64,000 nucleotides of DNA from Paraspadella gotoi. Taxonomy: Eukaryota > Chaetognatha. Each line of letters begins with the position of its first letter. The stretch's first letter is position 1. The notes under the pieces are model-generated. The model was not told where the DNA came from. It did not search any database and saw only the letters and a list, made by a program, of their open reading frames with translations. The position numbers and the translations under genes were made by a program. The stretch is from NCBI GenBank assembly GCA_051294375.1, contig JBJCIZ010000028.1, positions 1,687,479 through 1,751,478 of the forward strand, written 5' to 3'. Shown in pieces: positions 35,011 to 47,185 of the stretch.

Positions 35011-36400
35011 GGACTGAAGGGGTCATGCTTAGAGCGGGGTGAACCTAGGCAATGCCCGACTACATATACTACCTTTCGTAATTCAAGTTGATTAATTAAT
35101 AAAATGAATAATAAATATTTTTAAAAAACTTAAATACACGTGATCATTCATGTAAAAAATAAAAATAAAAAAAAATGTAATATTTAATAAAAAAGAAAGA
35201 CAAAAAAAGCGCGAAATTCAAACTTAGCCGCCGAAGGCCAGAGGTCGGCCTCCCTGACGATGACGACGGACAAAGGCGAAAAAAAACTTTCTTTTTTTTT
35301 CGCTCTCATAAAATTTGGTTTAGACGTTAATTTCGAGTAAATGACGTCATAATGCGTTTTAAATCGACGGATCGAAAAAGCGGGAGGAGAAGAGGAGGAG
35401 GAGGAAGGGGAGAGGGACTCAGGAGGAGGGAGAGGTAAAAGAGAAAGTAGGAGGATGGAGAGTGAAAAAGGAAAATAAGACAGGGTAGAGAAAGAGAAGG
35501 AAGGAAAGAAAGGAAGAAGAAAGATGAGAGGGGCAGAGTATGGAATGTTAGCGGACGGAGACCGAAAAAAAAGAGAAGAAAGATTAGTAAGGAGAAAGAA
35601 ACACCAAGGAAAAGGAAAAAAATAAGAAAAAAAAAAGGAACAGAGGAGGAAGCTTTGCCCGGCATCGTCAGTTCAACCAGCTCCCCGGGTCCACCTGTCC
35701 AAGTTTCCCTGTGACCACGTGTTAAGCTTTCGAAATTCACAAAAAGCCCATTCCTTCACCCCGATGAAGTTTGACAATTAAACATCCAAAATTTTCACTC
35801 CAAACTACATTTTTCCGTAGAAGACGCTTAATTCAAAAGGAAGTCATTCTGCGTTTATCACTTTCCTGCCCATCAATCACTCTGTTTTTTTCGGTTGGAA
35901 GAGGCTGAGTGGGCTAAAAATAATTGCATCACGGCATAATGCCGAATTGGTATTCACTTGACTTCACATTTTACTGTTTGTGACCTTTTTTCCGATTTTT
36001 GTTTTCACAATGTACTTTGTACATTTCAAAGCTTCTAGGCTTTTAAAATCAATGAAAATACTTGAGGAATCAAAACTCAAAGGCTCGAAAAATCTTTAAA
36101 TCTATTTCTTGTCAAGACTTGGTTTCATCGATGAACTTGTTTTTTTTATACATATATATATACATATACGTATATTATACGAAAACAGAAACAGTAACAG
36201 TGTAAAAACTAGAGTAAAAAGTAAAAACTTGTTTTTTAAATTTGAATAATACCAAAAGAATATTAACATAATGAAAACAGTGACAGTGTAAAAAACTGGA
36301 AAACTTTTTTTTTTGTCTGATACTCCTCTCGAATCTCATCGACCGAAATCGAAGGGAATCCATACGTGAGTCCGTACGTCATTTTCGAAGATTGATTAGA
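35011..36400. other. Intergenic sequence
   Basis: No gene supported. A 137-codon minus frame (35327-35740) is mostly purine-strand simple sequence; only its first 30 codons (35650-35740) have ordinary composition. Confidence 0.45.
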
Positions 36401-36407
36401 ATTTCCT

Positions 36408-36515
36408 TCTTATGAAATTGATACAACCAATATAAAAAATTATCCATTCATTTAATAATTAAACTATCTTCTTCCTGGCTTTAGACAGCCTTGTGGTTTA
36501 AGGCCTCCATCGTCG
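36408..36515 (-). mobile_element. SINE fragment, family 3 tail
   Basis: On the minus strand, AGGCCTTAAACCACAAGGCT precedes ATTAAATGAATGGATAATTT and TATATTGGTTG, the shared family 3 tail. Confidence 0.5.
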
Positions 36516-36649
36516 TTATATGTCGTGTGGACGGCTATATGCAAATTAATTTAAAGCGACTTAATTCAAAACAGCTTTTAAAATAAGATAAGAGCCAAAG
36601 AAGTTTTTCCTCCGAATAGAACCACTAAGATTAAACTCTGAAAACACGT

Positions 36650-36880
36650 GGTTTCGTTCCAACTTTCATCACCACCGTCCCAATCGTCTTTTCTTTTAAA
36701 TCTCCACGATGCCCTTTCCGGCACATTTCGCCGGCCCCTTTCTTTTCGACCTCCGAGGCACGCTCTTATTCTCTGGCGAGCCTTAAAAATCCCTCGTGCT
36801 CCGATCTCCTTCGATCCCAGCTCTGAATCCTTTATCCCTCTCCAAAAGACTCGCGTCGGAATAAGAAAATTTATGTAGAT
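36650..36880. other. Open stretch, coding status unclear
   Basis: Moderate GC. Open on the plus strand (76 codons from ATG) and in a longer Arg/Lys-rich minus frame (ACLGGRKERGRRNVPERASW). No splice or start support. Confidence 0.15.
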
Positions 36881-37017
36881 ATTTTTACGTTTCTTGCGCC
36901 ATAAGTTAAAAATGAGTTGCTTGCTTTCGCGAGTAGGATAAATTTGTTCATGACTAATATGAAAAATCGTAAGAAAGAATTTAATTTTTATTTTAGGAAA
37001 AAAGTTGTGAAAATTTC

Positions 37018-37102
37018 AACTACGATTTTATTTTGAGACAGGGGACATGTTCGACTTTGATTCAAGTCTTCGTGTCCACTGTCACAAATAAAATCGTTGT
37101 TG
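37018..37102 (-). ncRNA. Degenerate hammerhead-like hairpin
   Basis: Outer arms CAACTACGATTTTATTTTGA and its imperfect complement enclose a core like the 37238 motif: helix II GACTT/AAGTC, GAA instead of GAAA, and ATGTC. The CUGANGA box is mutated (CACGAAGA), so it should be inactive. Confidence 0.4.
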
Positions 37103-37237
37103 AAATATGTCAAACTTTTTTCCAATCTACAACACAACGAAGAAAGTGATTTCGGCATAATTTTTATTTTATTGTTAGACATTGTTATGATCTTTCTTTT
37201 CGTTGTGTTTATTAAATTAGGAAAAACAGTTTTAAAG

Positions 37238-37333
37238 GTCAACAAACGATTTTTATTATTAGATATAAGTCGGACAAGTTTCAACTCTTTATTAAGAGTC
37301 TTCTTCAGCGATCTAATAAAAATCGTTGTTGAC
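37238..37333 (-). ncRNA. Hammerhead ribozyme, type I, PLE/retrozyme-like
   Basis: Minus strand, 5' to 3': a long helix I strand ending GATCG, CTGAAGA (308-302), helix II GACTCT with loop TAATAA and AGAGTT, GAAAC (282-278), two-base loop in a minimal helix III (AC-TT-GT), GTC (275-273), then the second helix I strand complementary to the first over more than 20 bp (GTCAACAACGATTTTTATTA against TAATAAAAATCGTTTGTTGAC; all +37000). Every invariant core base of the hammerhead consensus is present. Such small-helix-III hammerheads are known from Penelope-like element terminal repeats. No reverse transcriptase frame is adjacent. Confidence 0.7.
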
Positions 37334-37354
37334 ATTATTTTATTGTTATATTAA

Positions 37355-40330
37355 ACATAATTTGAAACTAGATATCGTTTGAAACTTTAACATAAGTATT
37401 AATGAATAAATAACAATTTTCCGGGAACAAGGATAATTACAAGACGGGAAACAGAGACAAAATCTCTCCGCCCCCTTCTCCCCCCTACCCCAAAACCACC
37501 TCCACCGCGACCCCGACGCAAAATAGGAGGTCTCGCCATTAACCACATCATCAATTTCTAACGTCTTCCTCTTCCTTCGCCGATGAGGCGATTATGACCG
37601 TAAAAAAAGTGGGCAGGTTGGATGTGAAAAGAAAAAAAGAAAAGAGAAAAGATCGAAACGAGATTGAAGAGAAATAAATAAATGAGAAAAAAAAAAGAGG
37701 ATGAAATAGTTGATAAAAGGAGAAAAAAAAAAAGAGGAGAGATGGCGAATACATGATCGAGATGACAAAAAAAGATATTACAAAACTAAAGACATTAGAG
37801 CGTTGTAACATAAATATAAGAGAGATGGAAAGTAAAAATAAGTGATGAGATAATGACCACGTATCTGTTTACGGAGAGGACTAAAAAAAAAAAAAATAAA
37901 GACATCGAAAAAAAATTTGGATTAAAATAAGTAAAATGCTATGTACTTAATTTTATATAGGTTTAAAAAATTACTATAAAGGTGCAAAAAAAATAAGAAG
38001 AATCCCAAACAGAAAAAAAAAGTTGAACTTTGGACAAGGTTTAAATATAACAAACAAGTTATTTTTAGTTTTACAAGACAGTCGGCGCGACGTCAACGTG
38101 CAAAACTTGTGATTTTTCAAAATTTTCACCCTCAATTAATTTTACATTTGAGGTTTATTTGATTCTTAAAAAATTAAATTGAAAAATTTGATTAGATTTC
38201 GTCGTCGTTGTCGCCAAATTCTTATCATCCACGTTTTTCATTGGATTAAATGTTTCTTTCATCAGTACTTTCATTGTCTTCACCTAGAGGTTGAATTTGC
38301 TGTTAATTCATACTTAAAATTAACTTATTTGTTTGAGATTTGTTTATCATCGTCGTTCTTCGTAGGAAAGTAGAGCAGACCTTGAAAGTTGTCGTTTGTT
38401 GTCGACCTCATCCTTATTCGAGGCAAACACGATCGAAATTGTCGTTTGTGTGATGTCAGTACTGAGATTTACATTCGTCATCTCATTTTTCGGCGACTTT
38501 CTCCTCATCATCGTCTTCGTCGGCGACATCTCTATCGTCATCATAGCTTTTATGGTGCGAGTATAAATAGTAAACGCCTACTATTAATACAGTTCCCGAT
38601 ATCTCAGCGGAATAGCTTTTTGTTACATTCATCCAAATTTGCCTATTGCAGTCAGTTTTAATGGGAAATGTTTATCAAAAGCTTGCCGAGTGGTGCTCTT
38701 CTTTCCTGCTCCTTCTTTTCTCTGCTCTTTTTCTGTCTTACTCATCTTCTTCTTCCTCCACCTCCTCCTCCTCCTCCTCCTCTCTCTCCATCGACGTCGT
38801 CAAAATCGTAAACTGATTTCTTGGGAGAAATAAATCTTAGTTTTTCTTCTCTCCGTTAAAAATTCTTGTCGGTCCGTTTTCTGTCTGTCTGTCTTTCTTT
38901 CTTTCTTCTTTCTTTCTTTCTTTCTTTCTTTCTTTTTTCTTTCTTTCTTTCTTTCTTTTCTTTCTTTCTTCTCTTTCTTTCTTTCTTTCTTTTCTTTTCC
39001 CTTTGAGCTGCTGAATCTTCTTTATTTATGTTTTCCTTACTAATTTATTTCTTTTTTCCTTACTCAATTTTTTCGAAAAAAGTCGTCAATCGCTGATGTA
39101 ACCGAATTACCCAAACGGTTAACTTTATATTACGTTTTAAGGTTATATAATGTGATATAATAAGACTGTTAACTTAAAGTGACTGTTACGGAGAGAAATG
39201 AGACGAATGAAACCTGAAAGTGGGTAAATATAAAAGATAATAAATAGAAAGGGCGGCCAATTGTCGTTTGGGAATATACAGACGCCATTGTGGACGCTCC
39301 AGGAAAAAAAGATAGGCGGAGGTAATCCATAAAAAAAAAAAAATAAAAAGATAAAGAAAAATTATGTAAATAAAAAAAAAGAATCGGAAAAAAGAATAAT
39401 AAAAAGAAAGAGCAAGACCAATCCCCCCCCGCGCCCCCACCCAAAAAAAGAAAGAAAGGATAATGAGAAAAAAACGAGGAAATCGGATTCGAGTTTCGAC
39501 TTTTCGACTTTTCGAACCGCCGCGAAAGTTTATCGCGACAAAAGATCATTCGTCCGCATTGAATTCCATCTCTTGTCTCGCTCTTTTCTCTCCAAACGTG
39601 CCGTGTTTTCAGTTTCAGTTTCTTAAATTACTTTTTTATTCTTTCGTTTCGTTCGTTTCATTTCTTTGTTCGTTCATTTATTAAATAGACTTAATCTTCC
39701 TTTGATCTTTTTTTTTTAACACTTCAATCTTTCCAGACTCCCGAAATATCATTTTCTTCGCCATTTTATATTTTATTTTCAGTCGGAATATTCCTCACCC
39801 TCCGGTCCTGGTTTCCATTAACAAACGATAAATCGGGGGGGGAGACTCTTGCAACGACGACGCCCCTTCTCGATTTCTCAATGAGGCCAGATATGCGGTC
39901 TCTCTCGAAAACAAATTCATAAGATTGTCGAATGAATTCTGAGTTCAGGAAATAGGTTATGTTAAAATCTTCGAATTAAGATGGGGTAGACGGAAAGTTC
40001 ATATCAGATGCTTTAATTAGTTTTATTTAGAATAAAATACTATTTTTTATGTATTCAGTTATTCACGTAAACGTTGTCCATATATGAAACTTGTACATTT
40101 CTTATTTGGCTTCGCAGCGTTGGATTAGAGATCGGATACGCTAGCAGATTCAAAGCAAAGTCGAATTTTATTGCTTTCGTCGTCGTTCAGTCGTGCGGCG
40201 TCGTCGCGTGGTAGTTGTTGTGTTATTTAAAAAAAATCGCGGCCGCCCGACAACAGACGACATTCAGTCGCGTTGAGCGCTTCGACTTCAATATGCAGAT
40301 TGAATTAAGTCGGTTTTAGTGAGACCGCAA
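37355..40330. other. Intergenic, purine/pyrimidine-skewed
   Basis: No gene supported. Contains many A-rich and T-rich runs, a CTC/CTT block (38745-38785) and (CTTT)n at 38881-38998. An open minus frame at 38347-38544 lacks signals. Confidence 0.45.
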
Positions 40331-40337
40331 TACTCTC

Positions 40338-40343
40338 TCTTCC

Positions 40344-40385
<42 letters not shown>

Positions 40386-40622
40386 TCTCTCTCTCTCTCT
40401 CTCGCTCTCTTATTCAAAAGACCCAAAAAACTTATCCTTCCCCCTGAAAAACCCCTGCTCCTCAAGAATTTAAAACTTTTTAAACTATAAAATAAAATAT
40501 GGTACGTTATTATTTATCTTTTTCAAAAGTTTATGCGCTAATGAAATAAAAAAATAGCAAATAAGGTGAGTTTATCTCTATCTCACACACTTGACACCTT
40601 CTCTCTCTCTCTCTCTCTCTCT

Positions 40623-40691
<69 letters not shown>

Positions 40692-40702
40692 CTCTCTCTG
40701 GT
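40338..40702. repeat. (CT)n tracts
   Basis: Two long CTCT runs (40341-40410 and 40595-40700). Confidence 0.95.
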
Positions 40703-41124
40703 CTTCTTTCTTTTGCACTGGCTTTCCTCATTTCGAGACGTGTGCTGCACGGCCTCGGGCCTCTGCCGCCGTAGACAGGACTATGTCGAAAAAAAAAAAA
40801 TCACATGAGCATCGCGAGCGCTGAATCGCTGAACAAATGAACATCGGGGTGAGCAAAGGATGGGGCTGGAATATAAAAGAGAAGCATGTGGGAGGCTGAA
40901 TGAGGAGGAGGAAGGTGATATCTGGGAGGATACTGCAGAGAGGTATGAGAATAATGAATGCAGACGGTATCCTGAATTAGATAGGCTTAATGAATTTTTT
41001 TTTTTTTGAATGTTAGTATCGCAGCAATGATTGTAGCGTGTTAGATGGGAACGTCGAGTATTGCATAGTTTTGGTTGGGTGTTAAAAAGAGAAAGAAGAT
41101 AGGGAGGAAAGGGAGTTAAAATAG

Positions 41125-41619
41125 TTAATTTAAAGGAGAGGAAATAAGAAAAACAATATTAAAGATAGATATAAACCAGTATGTCAAAGAAAAATAAAAA
41201 AAAGAGTTAAGATTCATTAAATCTATCAAGGTAGTTAAAGATATGCTCTCTCTCCTCTCTCTCATCTCTATGATCTCTCTCTTTCTACTCTCTCTCTCAT
41301 ATTCTCTCTCTCCTGCTCTCTGTATATCCAAATCCTCCTTGGTTCTCCTCCGATGTAAATCTTCAATTAACTTCCATCTTTGTGAGCAAAATTCTCTCAA
41401 CTTGCTTTCAGCCTTTGTAACCTGTGTGAATCTAACAATCACTTTTCCTCCTTCCGCTTCTCCTCGATTCCTGAACAGTTTATACCAACAGCTCGTCTCA
41501 AACCACAAGCCATCCAGTAGAAACACTGGCAAAATCCCCTGGAAAATTTTCTTTTGCTTTTGCGTTTGATTGACTTCCATTCTTAGAGTCCACAATGCAT
41601 TAGAATCTGGGATTCCCAC
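41125..41619 (-). other. Hypothetical ORF, 164 codons
   Basis: A frame starting at ATG 41619. The first ~100 residues have ordinary composition (MGIPDSNALWTLRMEVNQTQ ... LWFETSCWYKLFRN ... SKLREFCSQRWKLIEDL); the remainder is read-through of a (GA)n tract (41245-41320). No family was recognised and no splice or upstream signal was identified. It may be a fragment of a transposon gene or an exon. Confidence 0.3.
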
Positions 41620-42010
41620 TCCTTGTGTGTGGTCCTAAATATTTGTTGTGAACAATACGTCTTTGCTTCACACAATTGACAGATCTTGGGTTTAGTGAGT
41701 ATATCTCTTGTGTCTATGGGCGAATAAAGAAATTTAGGTTATCGAAAATTTGTTGAATCGAGCCTTGTTATTCAGATCGTGAACAGTTTTAATTGGTGTT
41801 GGTATCAACATCGATGTCAATTAAACCCTCCTTGCACCGGTTTTTCATCCTCTTCAGGTCTTCTACTCAAAATGCTTTTATTTTTCCCGCGACTCGACGT
41901 TGATGTATTATGATTTAGTGTNNNNNNNNNNNNNNNNNNNNNNNNNTGGTCATAGCTCGACCACAAGAGATGAGTTACGCTCACTTACAGCCAAATTGAT
42001 TTTTCTACAG

Positions 42011-43264
42011 AATTTTGAAAGCGAAAACGTCATTGTTCACAAGAAATTGACCACCCAAGAATGGGGAATCCCTGGTCTAGTCATGTGGACCTCTGAGCAA
42101 ATGGAAGTCATCANNNNNNNNNNNNNNNNNNNNNNNNNNNNNNNNNNNNNNNNNNNNNNNNNNNNNNNNNNNNNNNNNNNNNNNNNNNNNNNNNNNNNNN
42201 NNNNNNNNNNNNNNNNNNNNNNNNNNNNNNNNNNNNNNNNNNNNNNNNNNNNNNNNNNNNNNNNNNNNNNNNNNNNNNNNNNNNNNNNNNNNNNNNNNNN
42301 NNNNNNNNNNNNNNNNNNNNNNNNNNNNNNNNNNNNNNNNNNNNNNNNNNNNNNNNNNNNNNNNNNNNNNNNNNNNNNNNNNNNNNNNNNNNNNNNNNNN
42401 NNNNNNNNNNNNNNNNNNNNNNNNNNNNNNNNNNNNNNNNNNNNNNNNNNNNNNNNNNNNNNNNNNNNNNNNNNNNNNNNNNNNNNNNNNNNNNNNNNNN
42501 NNNNNNNNNNNNNNNNNNNNNNNNNNNNNNNNNNNNNNNNNNNNNNNNNNNNNNNNNNNNNNNNNNNNNNNNNNNNNNNNNNNNNNNNNNNNNNNNNNNN
42601 NNNNNNNNNNNNNNNNNNNNNNNNNNNNNNNNNNNNNNNNNNNNNNNNNNNNNNNNNNNNNNNNNNNNNNNNNNNNNNNNNNNNNNNNNNNNNNNNNNNN
42701 NNNNNNNNNNNNNNNNNNNNNNNNNNNNNNNNNNNNNNNNNNNNNNNNNNNNNNNNNNNNNNNNNNNNNNNNNNNNNNNNNNNNNNNNNNNNNNNNNNNN
42801 NNNNNNNNNNNNNNNNNNNNNNNNNNNNNNNNNNNNNNNNNNNNNNNNNNNNNNNNNNNNNNNNNNNNNNNNNNNNNNNNNNNNNNNNNNNNNNNNNNNN
42901 NNNNNNNNNNNNNNNNNNNNNNNNNNNNNNNNNNNNNNNNNNNNNNNNNNNNNNNNNNNNNNNNNNNNNNNNNNNNNNNNNNNNNNNNNNNNNNNNNNNN
43001 NNNNNNNNNNNNNNNNNNNNNNNNNNNNNNNNNNNNNNNNNNNCGGAATATTCTCGAGAGAAAAACTTTTTCGTGGTAATCGGTCGAGGAGAGTCAATTT
43101 ACTTTGATAATTTAGTTCCACCTTGCGTCTTCTTTGACGTCGTTTCAAAGGAGGCGATGAGGAATCTGACCTCTCTCCCAGTTTATGTTTATGATTTCCA
43201 TAAAAACCGAATAATAAATTTTTTTATGAAAAGAGAAACAGAATTACATAAAACGGGAAAATAA
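42011..43264 (+). CDS. Unrecognised gene, broken by a 930-bp gap
   Basis: A strong acceptor (ATTTTTCTACAG) at 42010 opens an in-frame exon reading NFESENVIVHKKLTTQEWGI and PGLVMWTSEQMEVI up to the gap at 42114. After the gap (43044 onward) the plus frame continues REKNFFVVIGRGESIYFDNL, then VVSKEAMRNLTSLPVYVYDF, and stops at 43262-43264. Both parts have ordinary composition and only this frame is open in each. Whether they are one exon is unknown. No family was recognised and no start is visible; another small gap precedes the first part. Confidence 0.5.
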   Translation, partial: NFESENVIVHKKLTTQEWGIPGLVMWTSEQMEVIXXXXXXXXXXXXXXXXXXXXXXXXXXXXXXXXXXXXXXXXXXXXXXXXXXXXXXXXXXXXXXXXXXXXXXXXXXXXXXXXXXXXXXXXXXXXXXXXXXXXXXXXXXXXXXXXXXXXXXXXXXXXXXXXXXXXXXXXXXXXXXXXXXXXXXXXXXXXXXXXXXXXXXXXXXXXXXXXXXXXXXXXXXXXXXXXXXXXXXXXXXXXXXXXXXXXXXXXXXXXXXXXXXXXXXXXXXXXXXXXXXXXXXXXXXXXXXXXXXXXXXXXXXXXXXXXXXXXXXXXXXXXXXXXXXXXXXXXXXXXXXXXXXXXXXXEYSREKNFFVVIGRGESIYFDNLVPPCVFFDVVSKEAMRNLTSLPVYVYDFHKNRIINFFMKRETELHKTGK

Positions 43265-43952
43265 AGTTGACTTAAGATAAAACCCCAAAAAATAATGTCG
43301 TTCGGCAAAAAAAAGTGGATAAATAATAATATTTTGACTAATTAATAGGGTAATTTTTTTTATATTTCTGACAGATGAGAAAATTAAAGTTATCACAAGA
43401 CGTCAAATGTAATGTCAAAGATTAAAATGAAAAAAAAAGTGAAAATTGAAATTATTTCGATGAAATTGGATACAATTGATGATTTGGTGATTTAATATTA
43501 TTTCGTGATTATCAATGTATTTAAATAATTCCCTGTATTCTGTGTTTTCATCGGTGAAAGGTTTTGCAAGAATTTAATATTATATACTCATTGTAAGACG
43601 TAAAAGCTAAAAGGTGAATTGGTAAATATAATCAATCTACAATTAATGTAAATTTTATTTTAAGTAAAACTCAGAAAAAGTCATAATGTTTTGGCCGAGG
43701 AGAGAACTAAACTCTTTTGGAGATGGTGACTTGTTTAAATAGACAAGGGTTGGGCGAATTAGTNNNNNNNNNNNNNNNNNNNNNNNNNNNNNNNNNNNNN
43801 NNNNNNNNNNNNNNNNNNNNNNNNNNNNNNNNNNNNNNNNNNNNNNNNNNNNNNNNNNNNNNNNNNNNNNNNNNNNNNNNNNNNNNNNNNNNNNNNNNNN
43901 NNNNNNNNNNNNNNNNNNNNNNNNNNNNNNNNNNNNNNNNNNNNNNNNNNNN

Positions 43953-44020
<68 letters not shown>
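43953..44020. repeat. (GA)n tract beside a gap
   Basis: Near-perfect GAGA run adjoining the gap 43764-43952, which it probably caused. Confidence 0.95.
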
Positions 44021-44329
44021 AAGCTGAGAAACGAATAAGAAACTGTTGACAATTCAGGCAAACCGCGCCAATCAGCTTGGCGATCAAATCGACAAAATCA
44101 TCCGAAACTCGAATTCTTACATATTTATCTCTTCTCGAAACTCGTTTCTTACGCTGTCGCAGCCGGAACAGCTGTACCCGCCGCTGCAGCCTGCAGCTGT
44201 AACCGCCTCTGCCGCTGCAACCTTTTCCCTTCTGTTTTTTTTTTCTTCTCCAATTTTTTTTCTTTAAATCTGTTTTCCCCTGTTGGTCTGACAATGAAAC
44301 GATAATTATTTGGAATAAATACTTTTATA

Positions 44330-44992
44330 ATTCCCTTGTTCATTAAATCAATCAATTATTAATTTATTTAGTCAAACAATATTTCAAATTAACAATCGTG
44401 AATTTATTCTTTTTACTATCTGAGAAATAACTGATTTCATGCTCGCGATATCTAGCGTTCGAGGCGTCGTCCGTCCCTTGCAAAGTTTAACGTAGGCTTT
44501 TTATGAATCTTGCTGAATCTGGAAGAGATTCAGTGAATGTAAAGCGGCGATGAAGATTTAGATTTAGATGTAGTTGAGGACAGGCAATGCTACTTAGAGA
44601 TTGTCAAAAAAAGTCTCGCCAAATTACGACATAGGGAACGACAAAAGGCCGACAAAATAACCAGAAAGGGTATTGGCCGAACGCGTGAGGACAGTTTATG
44701 TACGGTCAAAAATAAGAGTTCGGCTGAAAGAGGAAAAAGATAAAATGACTGAGGCGAGGCATAATATTTTACACTATCTGAAACAATTGCTTTGTGAATA
44801 GGACGCTAATTGGGCTGAAAATTAATTAAATAATTAATTAAATAATTACCGCTAATGATCTTTGACAGATCTGGCATTGTTTGCTCAAACTTGTTTTTGT
44901 AAAGACGAAAATCACATTTTTTTATAATTCCTCCATTCGTTCATTTCGTTTCACTTAACTCACCCCCGCCCCTCGCTCCTCTTCAACCTCAC
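44330..44992. other. Unassigned sequence with a fossil-like plus frame
   Basis: A plus frame at about 44546-44744 reads SGDEDLDLDVVEDRQCYLEI and then a basic stretch to a stop, but a stop lies directly before it and there is no good acceptor. Confidence 0.25.
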
Positions 44993-45142
44993 CTGCTGCA
45001 GCTGAGGATCGTTGAGCGCCAAAGATGACGGATGCCGGAACGCCGGTTCCTCTCCGAAAACCGGCGCCGATTCAACGCCGGGCGTCGTCGTCGTCATCGT
45101 CGGCTTTTTCGTCGTCGTCGTCTTCGTCGGACTTGTTCGTCG
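44993..45142 (-). CDS. Thr/Lys-rich exon of an unknown gene
   Basis: An acceptor TTTTAATTTCAG (minus strand) at 45143 and a donor CAG|GTGAGG at 44992 bound a 150-bp, phase 0-0 exon open in only one frame. The peptide begins RRTSPTKTTTTKKPTMTTTT (mucin-like, possibly O-glycosylated) and continues VESAPVFGEEPAFRHPSSLA to LNDPQLQQ. It could follow the exon at 48372-48522 in phase. No family was recognised. Confidence 0.6.
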
Positions 45143-45187
45143 CTGAAATTAAAAATGGAGAAAAAAAGATAATTAATTAATTTAATA

Positions 45188-45340
45188 GGCCATGTTTGTC
45201 AAAAATGCCCCATTTTTGGTTAAATACGGAATTTAGTTGATTTTTTTAGTTAAAATACAAAAGATTTGGGTTAAATAATTTGTTTGATATAAAGTTCAGG
45301 GATTAAGAACAGAAATGGGGTGTTTTCGGAAAATAGTGCC
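45188..45340. mobile_element. MITE-like element, short copy
   Basis: GGCCATGTTTGTCAAAAATG on the left and TGGGGTGTTTTCGGAAAATA with GTGCC on the right are inverted ends of the 823-1036 family. It is inserted in TTAATTAAT-rich DNA that may hide a target duplication, and sits in the intron just upstream of the 44993-45142 exon. Confidence 0.6.
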
Positions 45341-45435
45341 AATTAATTAAATATTAACTATAAAAAAAATTGATAAATTAATTGAATATGTTATACTTCA
45401 TATTTTTTAATTATGTCAATCCTACTGTTCCCTAA

Positions 45436-45584
45436 TTAAGCTGTTGCCTGAGTTATCAACTGATTGACATAGTAATCGTGAGATAACTTTGTTCCACTCT
45501 TTCTGTCGTTCTGTTTTATTACTTCTCTCTTTCGTGGTCTCTCCGACTGTCTGTCTGTCTCTATCTCTGTGCTAATATGTATCA

Positions 45585-45619
<35 letters not shown>

Positions 45620-46146
45620 TTCACCTCTGTTCTAAGATAGGTCGATCCTCTCTCTCTCCTCATTTTCTTCCATCTTATCGGTCGACGCTCGACTTCAAAA
45701 AAGACGATTAAATCAGGAGAATTTCCGCGCGGCATTTTTTAATTCATTTTTTAATTCATTTTTTAATTCATTTTTACTTCATATAGTTCAGTTTTTGGTT
45801 AATTATTTTTTTAAGTTTTGTTTCAGTTTCAATACATTTCTTATTTCTTATAGTTATACAATAAAGCATGACTTATATTAAACCTAACGAAAAACGCATA
45901 CACTAATGCGCTTGTTTTTTTTATTTCTGTTAAAAACAAATTATATATATTTAGCTAACGAGCAAAATTAGTTCTTCAATTAAATCCCGACGGTACTTTA
46001 TGAAAATGAACGATGATGGATGACTAAAGTTGTTTTGTTTTGAAAATAAAACATGACAAAAACAAAATGGCGATGATCGAGGTTTAAAAAAAAGCGATTA
46101 GTTTCCAAACAAATGAGAAGTAATCTTAGAATTATAATTCTCAGAG

Positions 46147-46191
<45 letters not shown>

Positions 46192-46399
46192 GAGAGAGAG
46201 AGAGGCCGAATGCGATGGGAAAAGATGTTTCGTGTCGCAGATGAAAAAATGAATATTGAATTCGGAAAAATGAAAGATTTTGCAAAAAATATATGCGGAG
46301 CATGAAGAAGGAGATAGGGGAGGGAAAGAGAGGGAGGAGGAGCGGAGAGAGAGAGATATATATATATATGAGATGATATATTATTTTAAGAGCTTTAAA

Positions 46400-46430
<31 letters not shown>

Positions 46431-46637
46431 AGAATTGTAAAAGGAAGAAGGTAGGAGGGAATAAGGAAGGAAGAGAGGAGGAAGAGAGAGAGAGAGAGAG
46501 AGAGAGAAAGAGGAGAGAGGGAGGGAGAGAGAGAGAAGAATAGCGGAGATCAAGAAAAACATTCATTCATATGAAAAAAAAGTTTCCCTCGCTTATATTA
46601 AAATAATTTGGATTTTGAATCGAACAAGCCTATATCG

Positions 46638-46722
<85 letters not shown>

Positions 46723-46975
46723 CCCTTTCTTCAGAAGAAAAACAGGCAGGTTTAAGAAATTCGTCTTTTTCAACTATTGATTTCGTCTCAAACAAAGCGC
46801 AATTTGTATTGAAAAATATATAATATAACTTATAAGCAATGTTTATTGTCTAACAATATAATTTCTATAACTGTTTCAATATACAAACGACCCGAGCAAT
46901 TTCAGTTTCAAACAATTAAAATATATAAACATTTATTATATTTTTCTTAATCTCCCTTTTTTTTATTTTGCATTC
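45436..46975. repeat. Cluster of (CT)n/(GA)n tracts
   Basis: Dinucleotide runs at 45580-45620, 46145-46205, 46345-46540 and 46638-46720 in otherwise unassigned AT-rich DNA. Confidence 0.85.
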
Positions 46976-47002
46976 TTTAATTTTTATTCTTCCACTTTTC
47001 CC

Positions 47003-47116
47003 AAAATAATCCAGATTATCTTTAATCCTATTTAATATCTCATTTGTTTTTAATCTTTTAAAATAATCCAGATTATCTTTAATCCTATTTAATATCTCAT
47101 TTGTTTTTAATCTTTT
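47003..47116. repeat. 57-bp perfect tandem duplication
   Basis: AAAATAATCCAGATTATCTT starts at 47003 and again at 47060, with identical units through TTTTTAATCTTTT. Confidence 0.9.
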
Positions 47117-47120
47117 AGTT

Positions 47121-47151
47121 TCATAAACCCTCTTCTTCTCCTCCTCTTCTC

Positions 47152-47185
<34 letters not shown>

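Noticed and set aside
44149-44300. Minus-strand exon ending at a GTAAGA donor (GCSGGYSCSGCDS)
   Set aside because: The donor is good, but no acceptor with a pyrimidine tract precedes it, and two frames compete.
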